Shown here in pieces: positions 1 to 10,964 of a DNA stretch of 64,000 bases (position 1 is its first letter; each line of letters starts with the position of its first letter). The stretch lies in the NCBI RefSeq assembly GCF_905147365.1, contig NC_056425.1, forward strand, positions 10,113,501-10,177,500, written 5' to 3'. The notes below the pieces were generated by a model. That model had not been told where the DNA came from. It searched no databases and worked only from the letters and a program-made list of their open reading frames with translations. Position numbers and translations under genes: made by a program. Source of the stretch: Aricia agestis. Taxonomy: Eukaryota; Arthropoda; Insecta; Lepidoptera; Lycaenidae.

Positions 1-69
1 GAGTCCCGGGAAATTACATAGGATAATTATGATCCCGAGAAAACGGACTTGCGGGCACCAACTTACTAG
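1..69 (+). mobile_element. Helitron-like fragment, 3' end
   Basis: The left edge reads like the second half of the short Helitron-like repeat seen elsewhere here (GAGTCCCGGGAAA, CATAGGATAA, then TTGCGGGC). It ends in CTAG followed by T at 66-70. It is internally shortened relative to the copies at 5460 and 51430. Confidence 0.5.
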
Positions 70-105
70 TTACTATACTATTTCAATACTACTGTATAGT
101 ATTAT

Positions 106-210
106 AGTTAAGACATTGAGCCAGCGTCTTGGGCCAACGTGTGGAGTACGGAATGTCACCTCCAACTTATGGCCATGTTGGCCCAATGAGCTGGCTCGAT
201 GCGTTGGTTC
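106..210. mobile_element. Fold-back element (MITE-like)
   Basis: Two inverted arms of about 30 bp (around 114-146 and 173-203) share TGAGCCAGC and TTGGGCCAAC in opposite orientation. Neither class nor target duplication can be assigned. Confidence 0.45.
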
Positions 211-420
211 AATGTGCAGAGCGGGCTGGGTACGTTTCACATGAGCTGCTTTGCGAGGAACGTTTCTGAGATCCAATATAATCGCTTTAATTGCCTAACT
301 TAGCTCAGTCCATCGATTCTATTGGATCTTAATCTCTGTCAATTTCAGCACAGTGGAAACGCAGACTTGAACATGACTAACACGGCAATTGTTTAATCAA
401 CATGTCACAGAATTCAACAA

Positions 421-712
421 CCTATAATAATATATAATAATAATATCTATGGACGCTTCACACCACGTCAGTCTGGCCCCGTGGTAAGTACCCGAAGGAC
501 TTGTGTTACGGGTACCAGACAACGGAAATATATTTAATACTTTTATACTATACATATATTTAAGATTTTTATTATATGATACACATATATAATACACATC
601 CATGACCCAGGAACTTTGAAAACTTTTTGTTCCATCGGCGGGATTCGAACCCGCGACCCCCGGCTTGAGCTACCAACAGCCCACCAACTGAGCCACAGAG
701 GTCGTCGTATAA
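421..712 (-). mobile_element. tRNA-derived SINE (family T2), near full length
   Basis: Read on the minus strand, it begins with a tRNA-like head with A-box (GTGGCTCAGTTGG) and B-box (GGTTCGAATCCC) Pol III motifs. A body follows starting GGAACAAAAAGTTTTC, and a later segment contains TGGTACCCG and GGGGCCAGACTGACG. It ends in an AT-rich tail near 421. Two shorter copies lie at 14272 and 48450. The tRNA part does not fold into a full cloverleaf with an acceptor stem, so it is not a functional tRNA gene. Confidence 0.8.
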
Positions 713-1560
713 ACCTATAAACATAACATAACCTATAAACAACACACATTTCCGCTAAAATAAGGAAACCGTACAACTAGAATTGCTCGGTTATATACGA
801 TAATGGACATGTTTATTTAATTGAACCTACCTCCTTGATTGGACATCAAATTGTAATGACAAGACGTTGTCAATTGAAAAACAAAATGGCGGATACCCAA
901 AATTGTATTGTTAATTTAAAATCATCTAAAACTCATGAAAACCAATGAAAAGTCGTTACGCCTTTTGCAAGGTTTGATAAACGGCATCTCCATGTTGGAC
1001 CATAGTGAACCTACAGAAGCGATTATACGAACGTGTATTTGAATGTATATTTGTCCATGATCGCCTATGATTGACGGCCATTGTGCATGTTGTAAATAGC
1101 TTCTCAATCTTTGTTATCCATCATGAAGTAACGTGGACAGAGAGACGTAAAAATTTTGGCCACATTGGCATGCCTTACGAAAAAATCTTGAAATTTGAAA
1201 AGACCACAAAACCTAAACAACAATGTAAATACATGGTTTTCAATTTGATTTGTAGTTTCCAAATTTAAAAATGCGAATTCATAATATTGCTATTAGCTAA
1301 TGAGTAAACATTTAAACCATTGAATTCCAGTTTAAAGTTTAATAGATTGGCGCAATCAAACAAGAATATAAACCGTTAAAATTTATTGAACGTAAACATT
1401 CTAAAATTACGGTAATAAAATTATTATAGAGTCGTATTATTTACTTGTATAATTTATTGACGTACATAAAATAACTTCCGGACATGTTATTTGAGTAATA
1501 AAATCGACAGCTCAGTAAGTAGTTTTGATTTATTACCTTCAGTCTGAGCTCTAAACCTTA
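713..1560. other. Non-coding stretch, nothing recognised
   Basis: AT-rich sequence with only short chance ORFs. I see no splice-bounded exon, repeat terminus or RNA gene. Confidence 0.4.
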
Positions 1561-1610
1561 GAGTGCGTTTACACGGTCAGTCTAGTATCAGTTCAGTCAA
1601 TCAGTCTAAG

Positions 1611-1745
1611 CATAATTTCACCAACGTCTATTAGAACAGCTTGTTAAAATGCATGTCTTCTCTTTCATTCAAATGAAAAACGAAAGAGGTAACGTGACAC
1701 TAATTCGAGCATTAACTTTAACAGTCGTTGGTGAAATTGGGCCTA
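1611..1745. mobile_element. MITE family A (copy 1)
   Basis: About 135 bp with inverted termini: TTTCACCAACG on the left and CGTTGGTGAAATTGGGCCT on the right. The interior (CTTGTTAAAATG, TCTTTCATTC, AACGAAAGAGGTAACGTGA) matches copies at 10824 and 44138. It sits just beside a segment (1560-1610) related to 51010-51090. Confidence 0.75.
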
Positions 1746-1771
1746 AGAAAGGCTCGATTTACATGCGTCCG

Positions 1772-1906
1772 CACTCCGCGCGAACGAGCGGTTTGGCCGC
1801 TGCATCATGAGATCACAAGCAATTGTACCTAAGCAGCGCCAAGGCCCACGACCACGCCGCTATCTAATCTCGTTGTGTAGCGACCAAAACCGCGCGTTCG
1901 CGCCGC
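1772..1906. mobile_element. GC-rich fold-back repeat
   Basis: Arms GCGCGAACGAGCGGTTTGG (about 1776) and its near complement CCAAAACCGCGCGTTCGCGC (about 1884) are inverted around a 75-bp centre. The CpG richness comes from the repeat and does not indicate an exon. Confidence 0.5.
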
Positions 1907-2229
1907 GCCGCCTCGCCGCCCGCCGTATATCTACATCAGCATAATAAATTCGAATACAGTAATTAAAGTCAATTGCCGTGAAATAAGCATTATACTGCAA
2001 TCATTTTATTGGTTTAATAAAAACGCAAATAAACCAGAGAACTTATTAATTTTGCTTACTTATAGATTTTGAATACACTTTTAAGTATTTTCGAGAATTT
2101 TTAAAGTTTTTCTTCATTTCCTCATTTTCTTAAAAATCTAAGTATTAGATACTTTCATTCCTTGCCTACTAAATACAAAGTTTAAAATGGAAACAATAAT
2201 ATTTCTGCTGAGCGATCTTAAACTTATAT

Positions 2230-2362
2230 CATCCATACGTCTTACTAATAAATGCGAAAGTGTGTTTGTCTGTCTGTAACCTCTTCACGCTTAAACCGCT
2301 GAATCGATTTTGCTGAAATTTGGTATGGAGATACTTTGAGTCCCAAGAAAGGACATAGGATT
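2230..2362 (+). mobile_element. Helitron-like repeat, 5' part
   Basis: Begins with a degenerate TCCATAC...ACTAATAAATGCGAAAGTG, followed by CTGT-type repeats and the conserved GAATCGATTTTGCTGAAATTTGG block. It is cut off at 2362 where another fold-back element begins. Confidence 0.6.
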
Positions 2363-2363
2363 G

Positions 2364-2475
2364 AATCCCTGTCAAAAACTTGTCATTTTCTATACAAAGC
2401 CGAGTTTGACAACATCTGACACCTTATTGTCAATCGCGGTTTATATAGAAAATGACAAGTTTTTGACAGGGAGTA
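2364..2475. mobile_element. MITE family N (copy 1)
   Basis: Near-palindrome of about 110 bp. The arms start TCCCTGTCAAAAACTTGTC and end in the complement, GACAAGTTTTTGACAGGGA. The same arms form the core of the larger palindrome at 20179-20369. It interrupts the Helitron-like repeat to its left. Confidence 0.75.
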
Positions 2476-2942
2476 CCGCCCAGTTACGACGAGTGAACCT
2501 TAAGACTAGTATACAATATAATAATTATGGTTGCATGATACTTATAGGTATGTTATGTGTTCCGTATATGTATTACACCTTGACGATGCATATTAAAATG
2601 TCATTACAGCGAATGACTATGATTAAAGTAATCGTCAGTAAGCTGCGCATTTACCTGCATGTCCTACAAATTACAATGGGCTCAATAACGTGATTATGAG
2701 AAATATCTACAGCTCTTGAAATATTCAAACAGCGAATAACTATACAAGGTCTACGGTCTTTGACTGGAATATTGGGAAAGTGAAATTAAAGATTACAACG
2801 AATGTATTTTTTTTTTATATTGTACTCGTATTAACAAGGGGGCAGGTATCCGACCGAAGCATTATAAGATTAACAAGTTAACACCTAAACCCAAGCCTCG
2901 ATCTCAGCTAATGTGTAAACTGTAGTCATAATAATTTAAACT

Positions 2943-3269
2943 TGGGAGATCCATGCTTCGGCACGAATGGTCCGGCTCTACCGGATAAATACCACGTTCT
3001 CACAGAAAACCGGCATGAAACAGCGCTTGCGCTGTGTTTCGCCGAGTGAGTGAGTTTACCGGAGGCCCAATCCCCTAACCCCTACCCTATTCCCTTCCCT
3101 ACCCTCAACTATTCCCTTACCCCCCCCCCCTTTTAACCTTTTCCCTCTTAAAATGCCGGCAACGCACTTGCAGCTCTTCTGATGCTGCGAGTGTCCATGG
3201 GCGACGGAAGTTGCTTTCCATCAGGTGACCCGTTTGCTCGTTTGTCCCCTTATTTCATAAAAAAAAAAA
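2943..3269 (+). mobile_element. CT-rich SINE-like element (family S1), copy 1
   Basis: Conserved head with CATGCTTCGGCACGAATGG and TACCACGTTCTCACAGAAAA, a middle with GAGTGAGTGAGTTTACCGGA, a variable CCCTTCCC-rich tract, a conserved tail with GCCGGCAACGCAC and CATCAGGTGACCCGTTTGC, then poly(A). From memory it resembles the lepidopteran Metulj-type SINEs; this was not checked. Copies with the head lie at 4587, 21434 and 40367; tails only at 21909 and 56040. Confidence 0.8.
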
Positions 3270-3272
3270 TAT

Positions 3273-3527
3273 TATCAGGGCGAGCAAAGCCAGCCCTAGT
3301 ACTTTTGTGGTACTTTTGTAGCACTTTTGTGGTACACTTTACTGAAAAACTATCACGCCTATTCTTTAACATAGTAATTTTAAATTATAATTTTTATGTA
3401 GATATATGTTATCATCGGTCTGTGAAGGGTTGGTTACCTACTATACAAATATTTAAAAAACTGCCTTAAAGATTATTACCAAGCAGAAAAACGACGCGAG
3501 CCCTCACAAAGCTCGGCTTTTAGCTAG
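3273..3527 (+). mobile_element. Helitron-like repeat, 'AGCTCGGCTTTTAGCTAG' type
   Basis: Starts near GGGCGAGCAAAGCC and ends with a small stem (AAGC-TCG-GCTT) a few bases before a terminal CTAG at 3524-3527, followed by T. An inverted relative is at 16580-16712. Confidence 0.5.
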
Positions 3528-3854
3528 TTATTATTATTGGTACGAGTGCCCTTCGTAGTCGGTCAAAGAGATATTTTTACTTTTAATTTTTGAGCCATGC
3601 TATGGTTTTGTTTCTGTCGTTCTAAGTTACGGCGCGGGCAAATGACAAATTTCACAGTAGTCAATGGGTAATTTGAACACGGTGGCGGACATTTTGTTAC
3701 ACAAATCTGGGATATTGTTGATCTCCGCCATATTTCAGACGACCGAATAATTCAATTGTTTACGAAACAAATGATCGCGACCGAAGATATTATTTTTGTA
3801 TGTTTGCTGACAATCTCAAGTCTCAACGTCTATTATTTTAGATTTCAAATAAAC

Positions 3855-4415
3855 CGATAGGGCGATTATTGCGACAGCTATACAACAGGCGTTGGACAGC
3901 AGATACAACACAATATCAGCTGCAGTACAATAGACAAAACTAACCAGTAGGCCAACTTCGAACAAGCTGACAAATCGGTTCGTTGTACCACGTGGTACCG
4001 CTGCGAGCATGCTCCTGCGGGGCTAAAATGGTGACATTTAGCAATTCCTCTCAATCAATTCAGCAAATGAATTGTCAAAACTGTCCAACTGACAAATGTC
4101 AAATTAGTACGAATTATTAGACATGAATTGCAAGCAGACTTGCATTTTGCGATTTTAAAAAAATGAATCATGTTATGATTCATAATAATATGATTCTCCA
4201 AAGCGACAATTTTAGTCTCGCTGCTCAACAACGGAGTGTTACAGCACGCGCCAGCAGTCAATAATATTATGTGACATACTACAACAAACCTATCTTTGAT
4301 AATATACACTTCGTCGACCTACTGGTTGGTTCTGTCTATTGTGCAGCAGATATTCTGCAAAATCTGCTATTAATCGCCTGTTACTCTCATAAGATAATCA
4401 GTAATCACCCTACGG
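3855..4415. mobile_element. Large fold-back element carrying a nested MITE
   Basis: The left arm (3855-3975) and right arm (4300-4415) are diverged inverted repeats sharing AACAGGCG, CAATAGACA, ACCAGTAGG and their complements. The centre is occupied by the family B MITE at 4015-4223, so at least two insertions are stacked. Confidence 0.6.
4015..4223. mobile_element. MITE family B (copy 1, nested)
   Basis: Terminal GCGGGGCTAAAATGG on the left and a degenerate TTTTAGTCTCGCTG on the right. The interior is about 90% similar by eye, in inverted orientation, to copies at 13117 and 55496. Confidence 0.75.
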
Positions 4416-4586
4416 ACCGTAGACACATTTCAATGAAATACGGCCCATGTTCTTCCCTCTGGTCTAGTTACATCAAAATATTCCTTCCTCATTACGATAA
4501 TATTATGTATTCCTAATAGTACCTAACTTATGATCTGTATACAACAATATGTGCATCCCAAATCTACGGGGGCGTCCACGACTCAA

Positions 4587-4900
4587 GTGGGAGAGCCATG
4601 CTTCGGCACGAATGAGCCGGCCCGACCGGAGAAATACCACGTTCTCGCAGAAAACCCGCGTGAAACAGCGCTTGCGCTGTGTTACGCCGAGTGAGTGAGT
4701 TTACCGGAGGCCCAATTCCCTTCCCTACCCTCCCCTATTTCCTTCCCTTCCCTACCCTCCCCTATTACCCTATTCCCTCTTAAAAGGCCGGCAACGCACC
4801 TGCAGCTCTTTTGATGCTGCGTGTGTCCATGGGCGACGGAAGTTGCTTTCCATCAGGTGACCCGTTTGCTCGTTTGCCCCTTTATTTCATAAAAAAAAAA
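4587..4900 (+). mobile_element. SINE-like family S1, copy 2
   Basis: Same module order as the 2943 copy (head, GAGTGAGTGAGTTTACCGGA, CCCTTCCC tract, GGTGACCCGTTTGC tail) with a 10-A tail. No convincing target duplication was seen. Confidence 0.8.
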
Positions 4901-4955
4901 TCTAATCTTACGTTGGAGTAAGGGGGGTCTCAGGCCTCAGCGATAAAATAGGTAC

Positions 4956-5118
4956 CATTTTTGTTACTTTTGTATGGGCAAGGGCCCGAGGGTCACGAGT
5001 TTCCCCATACAAAAGTGATTTTTTTTGTCTTTCAACGCTGCTACTTTCACAGTGAATTCTCTACAAGGAACACGTACGTACCCTAAAGTATTATCACTTA
5101 GTTTTGTTACACCCTGTA
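4956..5118. mobile_element. Mariner-like MITE family M, 5'-truncated copy
   Basis: Retains the right half of family M: a TTTGTATGGG centre, GCTGCTACTTTCACAGTGAA, GGAACACGTACG and the end TTGTTACACCCTG followed by TA. The left terminus is missing. Confidence 0.75.
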
Positions 5119-5459
5119 TTATGTCATCGACATATTTTAATGAGAACACCTATTTTAGCTTGATAAACGGACAGAATCGATTAAGTAGAACGAAGCAGCT
5201 CTAATGTTGCTTTAAAATAATTAAACAGCTTTTTAGCTTTTTATCTAGTTTAGTAGGTATAATATAATGGTTTAACTTTCGCATTATAAAAGTCGTAAAA
5301 CTTTGCAGTTTTATCACGTAGTAAAACTCTCGTTGATAAGTAATAAGTAATAACTTGCCTCCTTTCAGCCGAGTGAAAAATAAAAATATTTTAAAATATT
5401 TGTCCCACTTTGAACAGATTGATTGATCAATTGTTATTGTTGAAACCTTTTATACAAAA

Positions 5460-5647
5460 CTAGATGACGCCCGCAAAAATTCGTTTAATGCACGGGAACC
5501 GTACATTTTTCCTGGTGAAAAAGTATCCTATGTCCTTTTACGGGACTCAAAGTACCTCTATACCAAATTTCAGCAAATTCAGTTCAGTGGTTTGGGCGTG
5601 AAAAGCTAAAAGATATACACACTTTCGTATTTCTAATATTAGTGTGG
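5460..5647 (-). mobile_element. Helitron-like repeat, about 188 bp
   Basis: On the minus strand it begins near TCCACACTAATATTAG, contains the CTGAA...TTTGGTATAGAGG block, and ends with a stem-loop-like segment and CATCTAG (CTAG at 5460-5463). Order and size match the 51430-51624 copy. Confidence 0.65.
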
Positions 5648-5659
5648 TTGTCTTATATG

Positions 5660-6735
5660 GCTTTTTTTTAACTGGCTTTGACCCACCACTGTATCCCCTG
5701 TGTCGCCAGGATCGACAGCGGTATCCAACCACGAAAACCCTTTGATATGATCTCAGGGAGCCCGAGGGACATGCTAAAGCTGTCTTGGGACCTGCATCGA
5801 ATTTAATCAGAAGATGATAGGAGGAGTAGGAAGTATACAGTTTTCCCTTCCCATAAAAAGCGGGAGACAGCAGAAAGTGGCAATGACCGAAAGTCAGAGA
5901 ACAAAAGGGGAAGCACGGAGCACCACGGGAATAATAATTAATGTTAACTAGGACTACTAAGCTAGATCTAAGTTTATATTGGAATTATTTGTATTACACT
6001 GTTTCCATTAATAATTACGATTCCTACTGGAAACAGTGTATCAGTCAGTCAGTAGAAAATAGATGCTTTTTTTTATTTTCCGACTCGTGGTTACGCGAAT
6101 GCGGTTTACCGCCTACTGGAACTGACGAATCGCTCTTATGGGTCGGATTAGGTTAAAAATAGACTGGAATAAATCTCGCTTACTTAATCCTCGCTAATGC
6201 GAGAATTAGATTGTTTTGATGCTTTTTGGATGTTTAGCGCTGTTCAATGTTAAGAATTTGTTGCTATTTTTTGTGGGGGGCTTAAATATTTCAAACTCTT
6301 TGTATTTTACTTACGCTTTTACTTCATTTCTGAGACTTCCTGTATGTTTGTTCAGCTTATTTAATAGGGTCCTGTTTCTTTTCTTTCTTAATAATTCTTC
6401 CTTTATCAAGGCTTATTAATAAAATAAGATTATAATTACAGGACTAACTAATCCTTGAATTGTACGTTGGAATATGGATTATGTAATAGTTGTTAACCTG
6501 TCTTATGCCCGGCTTCTGTGATTTTATGAAAGGAACTTTTATCTTTTCACTAGCTTTTTTGATTGGTTAATTTTTGCCCCAATCCAATCAAAAGCATTAC
6601 TTTACATTAAGCAACAAATTTCCACATTTCTGAGACTTCGTAGTCCAGTCCAGTCCTTCAGACTAAATTAGACAGTTCCAAGCATTTAGGACATTTCCAT
6701 CACTTCCCAATACTAAACGAGATCAAAGTACCTAC
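5660..6735. other. Non-coding stretch upstream of the proposed first exon
   Basis: No exon or complete repeat recognised. An 11-bp inverted repeat (ACACTGTTTCC / GGAAACAGTGT) lies at about 5997-6040. Short ORFs here lack splice sites or composition signals. Confidence 0.35.
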
Positions 6736-6896
6736 AATAATTAATAACAATTCGGGGGTCGCACGCGCGGCCCTTCGGAGTTCGGTGAATCCTGTCAATC
6801 GCGATGCGGCCGGCGCGCAGAGCAGTCGCGCGTCGCGCGCTCTCCCGCGCGCTAGTGCAAATGTCTCCGCAAATACACTAAGTAAATACAGTGACA
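6736..6896 (+). promoter_or_regulatory. Ih: CpG-rich block: candidate Ih promoter / 5' UTR
   Basis: About 130 bp (6745-6870) is strongly GC- and CpG-rich in an otherwise AT-rich region, and no inverted arms or repeat copies explain it. It runs directly into the proposed first coding exon. An upstream ATG at 6804 opens a 25-codon uORF ending at TAA 6879-6881; an internal ATG at 6861 uses the same stop. That TAA lies in frame 15 nt before the proposed main start, so the main ORF cannot extend upstream. No TATA box was identified. The role as promoter or UTR is inference from position and composition. Confidence 0.4.
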
Positions 6897-6969
6897 ATGT
6901 GCTGTGAGGGTTTCAAAACTTACTTCTTTCGCAAACTACGGAAGTACACATGCGGACTCGCCGGCGAAA
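6897..6969 (+). CDS. Ih: Proposed first coding exon of the Ih (HCN) channel
   Basis: Seen: ATG at 6897 in a good context (gacaATG), preceded in frame by TAA at 6879-6881, then 24 open codons and one extra base. The exon ends at GCGAAA followed by a consensus donor GTGAGT (GT at 6970-6971). The single left-over base A is what the 19335 exon needs, since that exon begins with the last two bases (GC) of a codon; the joined codon is AGC (Ser). The encoded peptide starts MCCEGF and is rich in basic and aromatic residues (YFFRKLRKY), with a Cys pair that could be acylated. Known: HCN channels have variable cytoplasmic N-termini, often from alternative first exons. Inferred: this is one such Ih start. 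I do not recognise the peptide from a database, and another spliced exon between 6.97 and 19.3 kb cannot be excluded. Confidence 0.5.
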
Positions 6970-8087
6970 GTGAGTCTTAAAATGTAGTTCAGCTATTTAT
7001 AACCGCGCAATCTGGAAGCATTTGACTTGTTAAGATGAACTTTCTAGAACTTATCACCTTTTCATTGGTGTCTAGACGTTTAGCGGGCCCTAGTACGTGT
7101 TCTTATTATAAACAAACTTTTGTTTTGCATGCGTGCGACTCGTGCGAACTTCACTACAATGTTAAGCGATAACACTGTTTCATTCAGTTATTTTTATTTG
7201 ACTCATCACTTCTATATAAAGATTTATCATTATGTTTTTAATTATACATCTGAATCTTTATTATTAACTGTATTATCTAATAAGAGTACAATAATGTAAA
7301 TATTCTTTCCCGACCTTCCGATGTTTTGTTTGATTTCTGTTCACAGTTCATAGAGTATATCAAGGTCATATTCAAATGGACCGAGCCGAATGCAAGTTTG
7401 GTGATTGTATTATTATTAACATTTAAGCCATTGTTGATTTTAAATACATCTGTGAATATAGACATTAGACATATATCGTCTTCATAAAACAAACTTATTA
7501 ACTATTCCGTAAATTGATACAAATTAAAGTTGTTAATTAGTTCAGCTAGGGTTCGATCCTTTTTTAAGCCTCATTGATGTTTGTCATCTCTATTTATGTT
7601 TTTATATCCAAAACTTTACATTATGTCACAAGAACTCAGCCTTATTTTGGCATGAGTCATTACGCAAATGAATCTCTTACTTGCAGATGGCAAATTATGC
7701 AAATTGTAATTGTTTAGAGTCAAAGGCTTCAACTTTCTAATATCTAGAAAGGACATAATGTTAGGTACCTACCTATGCTAATATGTCTCCGAAAGCTGAC
7801 TTCCGTATTACGTATGTCAAAAACACTATTTAAGATTGTCGCTCGCGATTTCTATGATGGAAAAAGTAATACTATTTCCAACATGGATATGCGCTTATTA
7901 TAAATTGGATACGATTAAGATTATTATCTTTGTGGTCATGTTTAGGATGATATTTTATGTTAGAGCCTGGTTAATTCTTATACCCCTCGAACAATAACTA
8001 ATTCTACCCTTACCCATCAAGTATATAATTAGTACCGTATTCTATGCCCTTACTGTCAAGTGTCAACTGATTCATTCATGGATATCT

Positions 8088-8134
8088 GAATCTGAAACAT
8101 TTTTAGAGACTCTCTCTAAAAATGTTTCAGATTC
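8088..8134. repeat. Perfect hairpin, 22-bp arms
   Basis: Arms 8088-8109 and 8113-8134 are exact reverse complements around a 3-nt loop. No other copy was noticed in the window. Confidence 0.85.
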
Positions 8135-8624
8135 TGCATAAGTTGCTGTAACTTTTTATTGTTGATCCACATCTTTAGTTTTGAAGTCTTCCGTTACAAA
8201 TAGTTTTATTCTATATTTTTTGCTGACTATAAAACACACACTTTGAGTCATGTATGTCGTTCTTTTGTCCTTAAATGATACATCATGTGCAGACCACGTG
8301 GTGCGCATTGTTCTGCTGTACTCAACTGTAAAAGCATTTAGTCCGTTCACAGTTATTCTAACTCTGAGATGACCTTTATTCCAGCAGCACAAGAACCACT
8401 CTCATACAAACTCGAGGTACAAAACTACCTGTAGTTATACTTTTGAATTGAGCCATCAATGTGTTATTCAATATTTTATTTGACGTTTCTGCGCGTTCAG
8501 TTGTTTTTTACGTTTCAGTTGACAGATCAACACATTGACTCGTGCTTATCATGTCCTTATCTACCGGTCGATTTACCCCCTTGTTACATGGCTTAACCAT
8601 TAAAGATAACCAATTTGAAACTTA

Positions 8625-8762
8625 GGGCCTGTTTCACCACTTACCGATAATGTGCCGGATAGGCTATCCACAACTTATTTGACAGATTCTCCATACTATA
8701 TCTGTCAAGTTAAATTGTAGATAAACTATGCGGCACTTATTAGGAAGTGGTGAAACAGGCCC
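8625..8762. mobile_element. MITE family C, TTA target duplication
   Basis: Perfect 18-bp terminal inverted repeats (GGGCCTGTTTCACCACTT at the left, its complement at the right) flanked by TTA at 8622-8624 and 8763-8765. A 138-bp element with a 3-bp TWA-type duplication fits a PIF/Harbinger-like MITE. Confidence 0.8.
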
Positions 8763-8863
8763 TTAATCTCTTCAGATTGTCCCATGACTACAAGCGATTA
8801 TGATCATGAAGAGGAGCATAATACTAGGCTGCAATCACTGACTGCACAATCGTCTCTGGTCAA

Positions 8864-8967
8864 GGCTTGATTACACCTACCGAGGAGAATGGCGAGACAG
8901 TGCAAAAAGACAATTTGATTGCTGAGAGTACTGTCTCACCTCTCTACTCGGTAGGTGTAACAAGGCC
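8864..8967. mobile_element. MITE family D (copy 1)
   Basis: Inverted termini AAGGCTTGATTACACCTACC and GGTAGGTGTAACAAGGCC enclose about 60 bp. A better preserved copy is at 54962-55086. Confidence 0.75.
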
Positions 8968-10823
8968 ATGAACGTTGATTGTGACTTCAAACAGCATCGT
9001 AATTACGATGACAATCATGGTTGTCCAACTCCATCATGGTCCAAGAGGAACAGAATACTCAGTAAAGGAAGCGGTAGGATATGACGGTACAAAATAAATA
9101 TGGCTGAAGAAAATAAATTCAAATTCAGAACATCGAGATGACAGCTTTGTTCTCGCATGCTGTACATCAATAAACGCGACTACCAGATATTATCCAGTTA
9201 GTGAGCTATTCTCATCTCAGCGCGATAGCCGCCTGATTGATCTTGATACTTGCTTTAACGTTCTTGATACTTCAAATCAATGCAATCGCTAAGGACATTG
9301 ACATCGTTGTTAGAACTGTCTGGAATAAATATGACATACTTAAATCATAATGCCCAGTTTCTGATTCTATTTGAATTTCATTAGCGCTTTTAATTGGCTA
9401 AAGTCAAAATAGTAACCAATCAGTGCTGTCAAAACTTCTGGATAGTAGTGCATGAAGTTTCTGTCATTAATATTCAAAACAAAGCAAATAATATTATCAA
9501 ATAAGATGATGAAATAGATAGAAAGTAAAAAAAAAACAAACAAGTGATCAGATGACTAACCATTTGAGCTGAACTTTAGAGTTCACAGAACTCTTTAAAT
9601 TTAAGTATTGACATTAGTTACTTTACAGTTTACTTTTGTCGAAACAAAACATAATAATATCGCGTCATACTACGGCGTATTATTATGCATTTATGGTTGC
9701 TTTTACTTGGGGAATTCTCCAAGCTGATAGCTGTTGCATAGAAATCCACGTGTGACATAATGTTTTTTTCTCAATTGAACAAGACGCATTGGCCTTGACA
9801 CGGCGGCCAAACATTATCCTTTTGTCTCAATTGGCCAGTAATTGACTGGGGCATCTTAGATCTATTTCAAGACACACTTCACACTTATCCGTCAAACAAT
9901 TTGCAGTGTAAGAGGGGGAATAAGTCATACATCCTAATTGTTATCAGGATATCCTATATATAAGCTAATTAGGAATATATTATTTTATTGATAAATCTAT
10001 CTGGACCCTGTACACATTCCATAACATGTCAATGCAGTATGGACATGGAAAACATCGCAAGCGCCATGTGCACACGAAACCGGAAACGCCATGTCAAATA
10101 CAACTTAACGAAATACCCGAAGTTTTTAATTTAAGTTAGTAAATTAAATTTGAAAATTGGTTAATTTTGTATATTTTTTTAAATTATGTTTAGTGAATTT
10201 GGTACTTACATTAACGTTTTAAAGATGATTACTTATTATACTTTATATCCTATTCAACTTCCTAAGATTTCCCTTTAAAATGCCAATGATGATCTGTAGA
10301 ATAATATATATTATGTTACGTAAGTTCCCCTGTTCTCATGTCCTAGGATCTATCAATTAAACCATTAAAATAATGCCACGTGAAGAGACTGTTATAGAAC
10401 ATCCTTTACAAGATGGCAATGAGTACCTAGTTAACTCACTTGCAATATTATGATGTTCGAATCTTCGTTGTAACATTATTGTAAATTATTAGAATAAGTA
10501 CGGTTAAAAATTACAAAGGATTTACGTATTGTGAATTGTTAAGATATTTTCAGTGAAATTCATAAGATTTGCCAACCTACAACAGCGTGATTTCCTTCCA
10601 TTCTTTAGGTCTTGAGGAGAGAATCTATCCCTAACTTAACATAGCTATGAGTATTAATGTGAAATAATAGAAACACTCGCAGAATTTAGATACAAAATGG
10701 CCTTTGTCAATGTAATTTTTTTATGCTTTTTTGATGATAGCCAAGGCCACGCAAAGCGTGCAGTCTAGGAATTGTCAGTTTTCGGTGCTACTGAATATGA
10801 TTAATTAGAAAAGTTACACACAA

Positions 10824-10964
10824 TAATTTCACCAACGACAGTTAAAATTAATGCTCGAATTAGTATCACGTTACCTCTTTAATCTTTCGTTTCTATGACT
10901 GAAAGGAAGACATGGCATTTTAACAAGCTGTTAACACTAACAGACGTTGGTGAAATTGGGCCTT
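10824..10964. mobile_element. MITE family A (copy 2, inverted)
   Basis: Left ATTTCACCAACGACAGTTAA, right TAACAGACGTTGGTGAAATT plus GGGCC. It lies in the opposite orientation to the copies at 1611 and 44138. Confidence 0.75.

Noticed and set aside
617..700. tRNA gene on the minus strand.
   Set aside because: A- and B-box are good but acceptor stem pairing fails, and the sequence continues into a SINE body repeated elsewhere.
1740..1930. CpG-rich region as a second promoter candidate.
   Set aside because: The CpG richness is explained by inverted arms of a fold-back repeat.
8156..8401. Minus-strand ORF of about 80 codons with natural-looking composition.
   Set aside because: No ATG, no convincing acceptor, no recognised family. 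Could be revisited with expression data.
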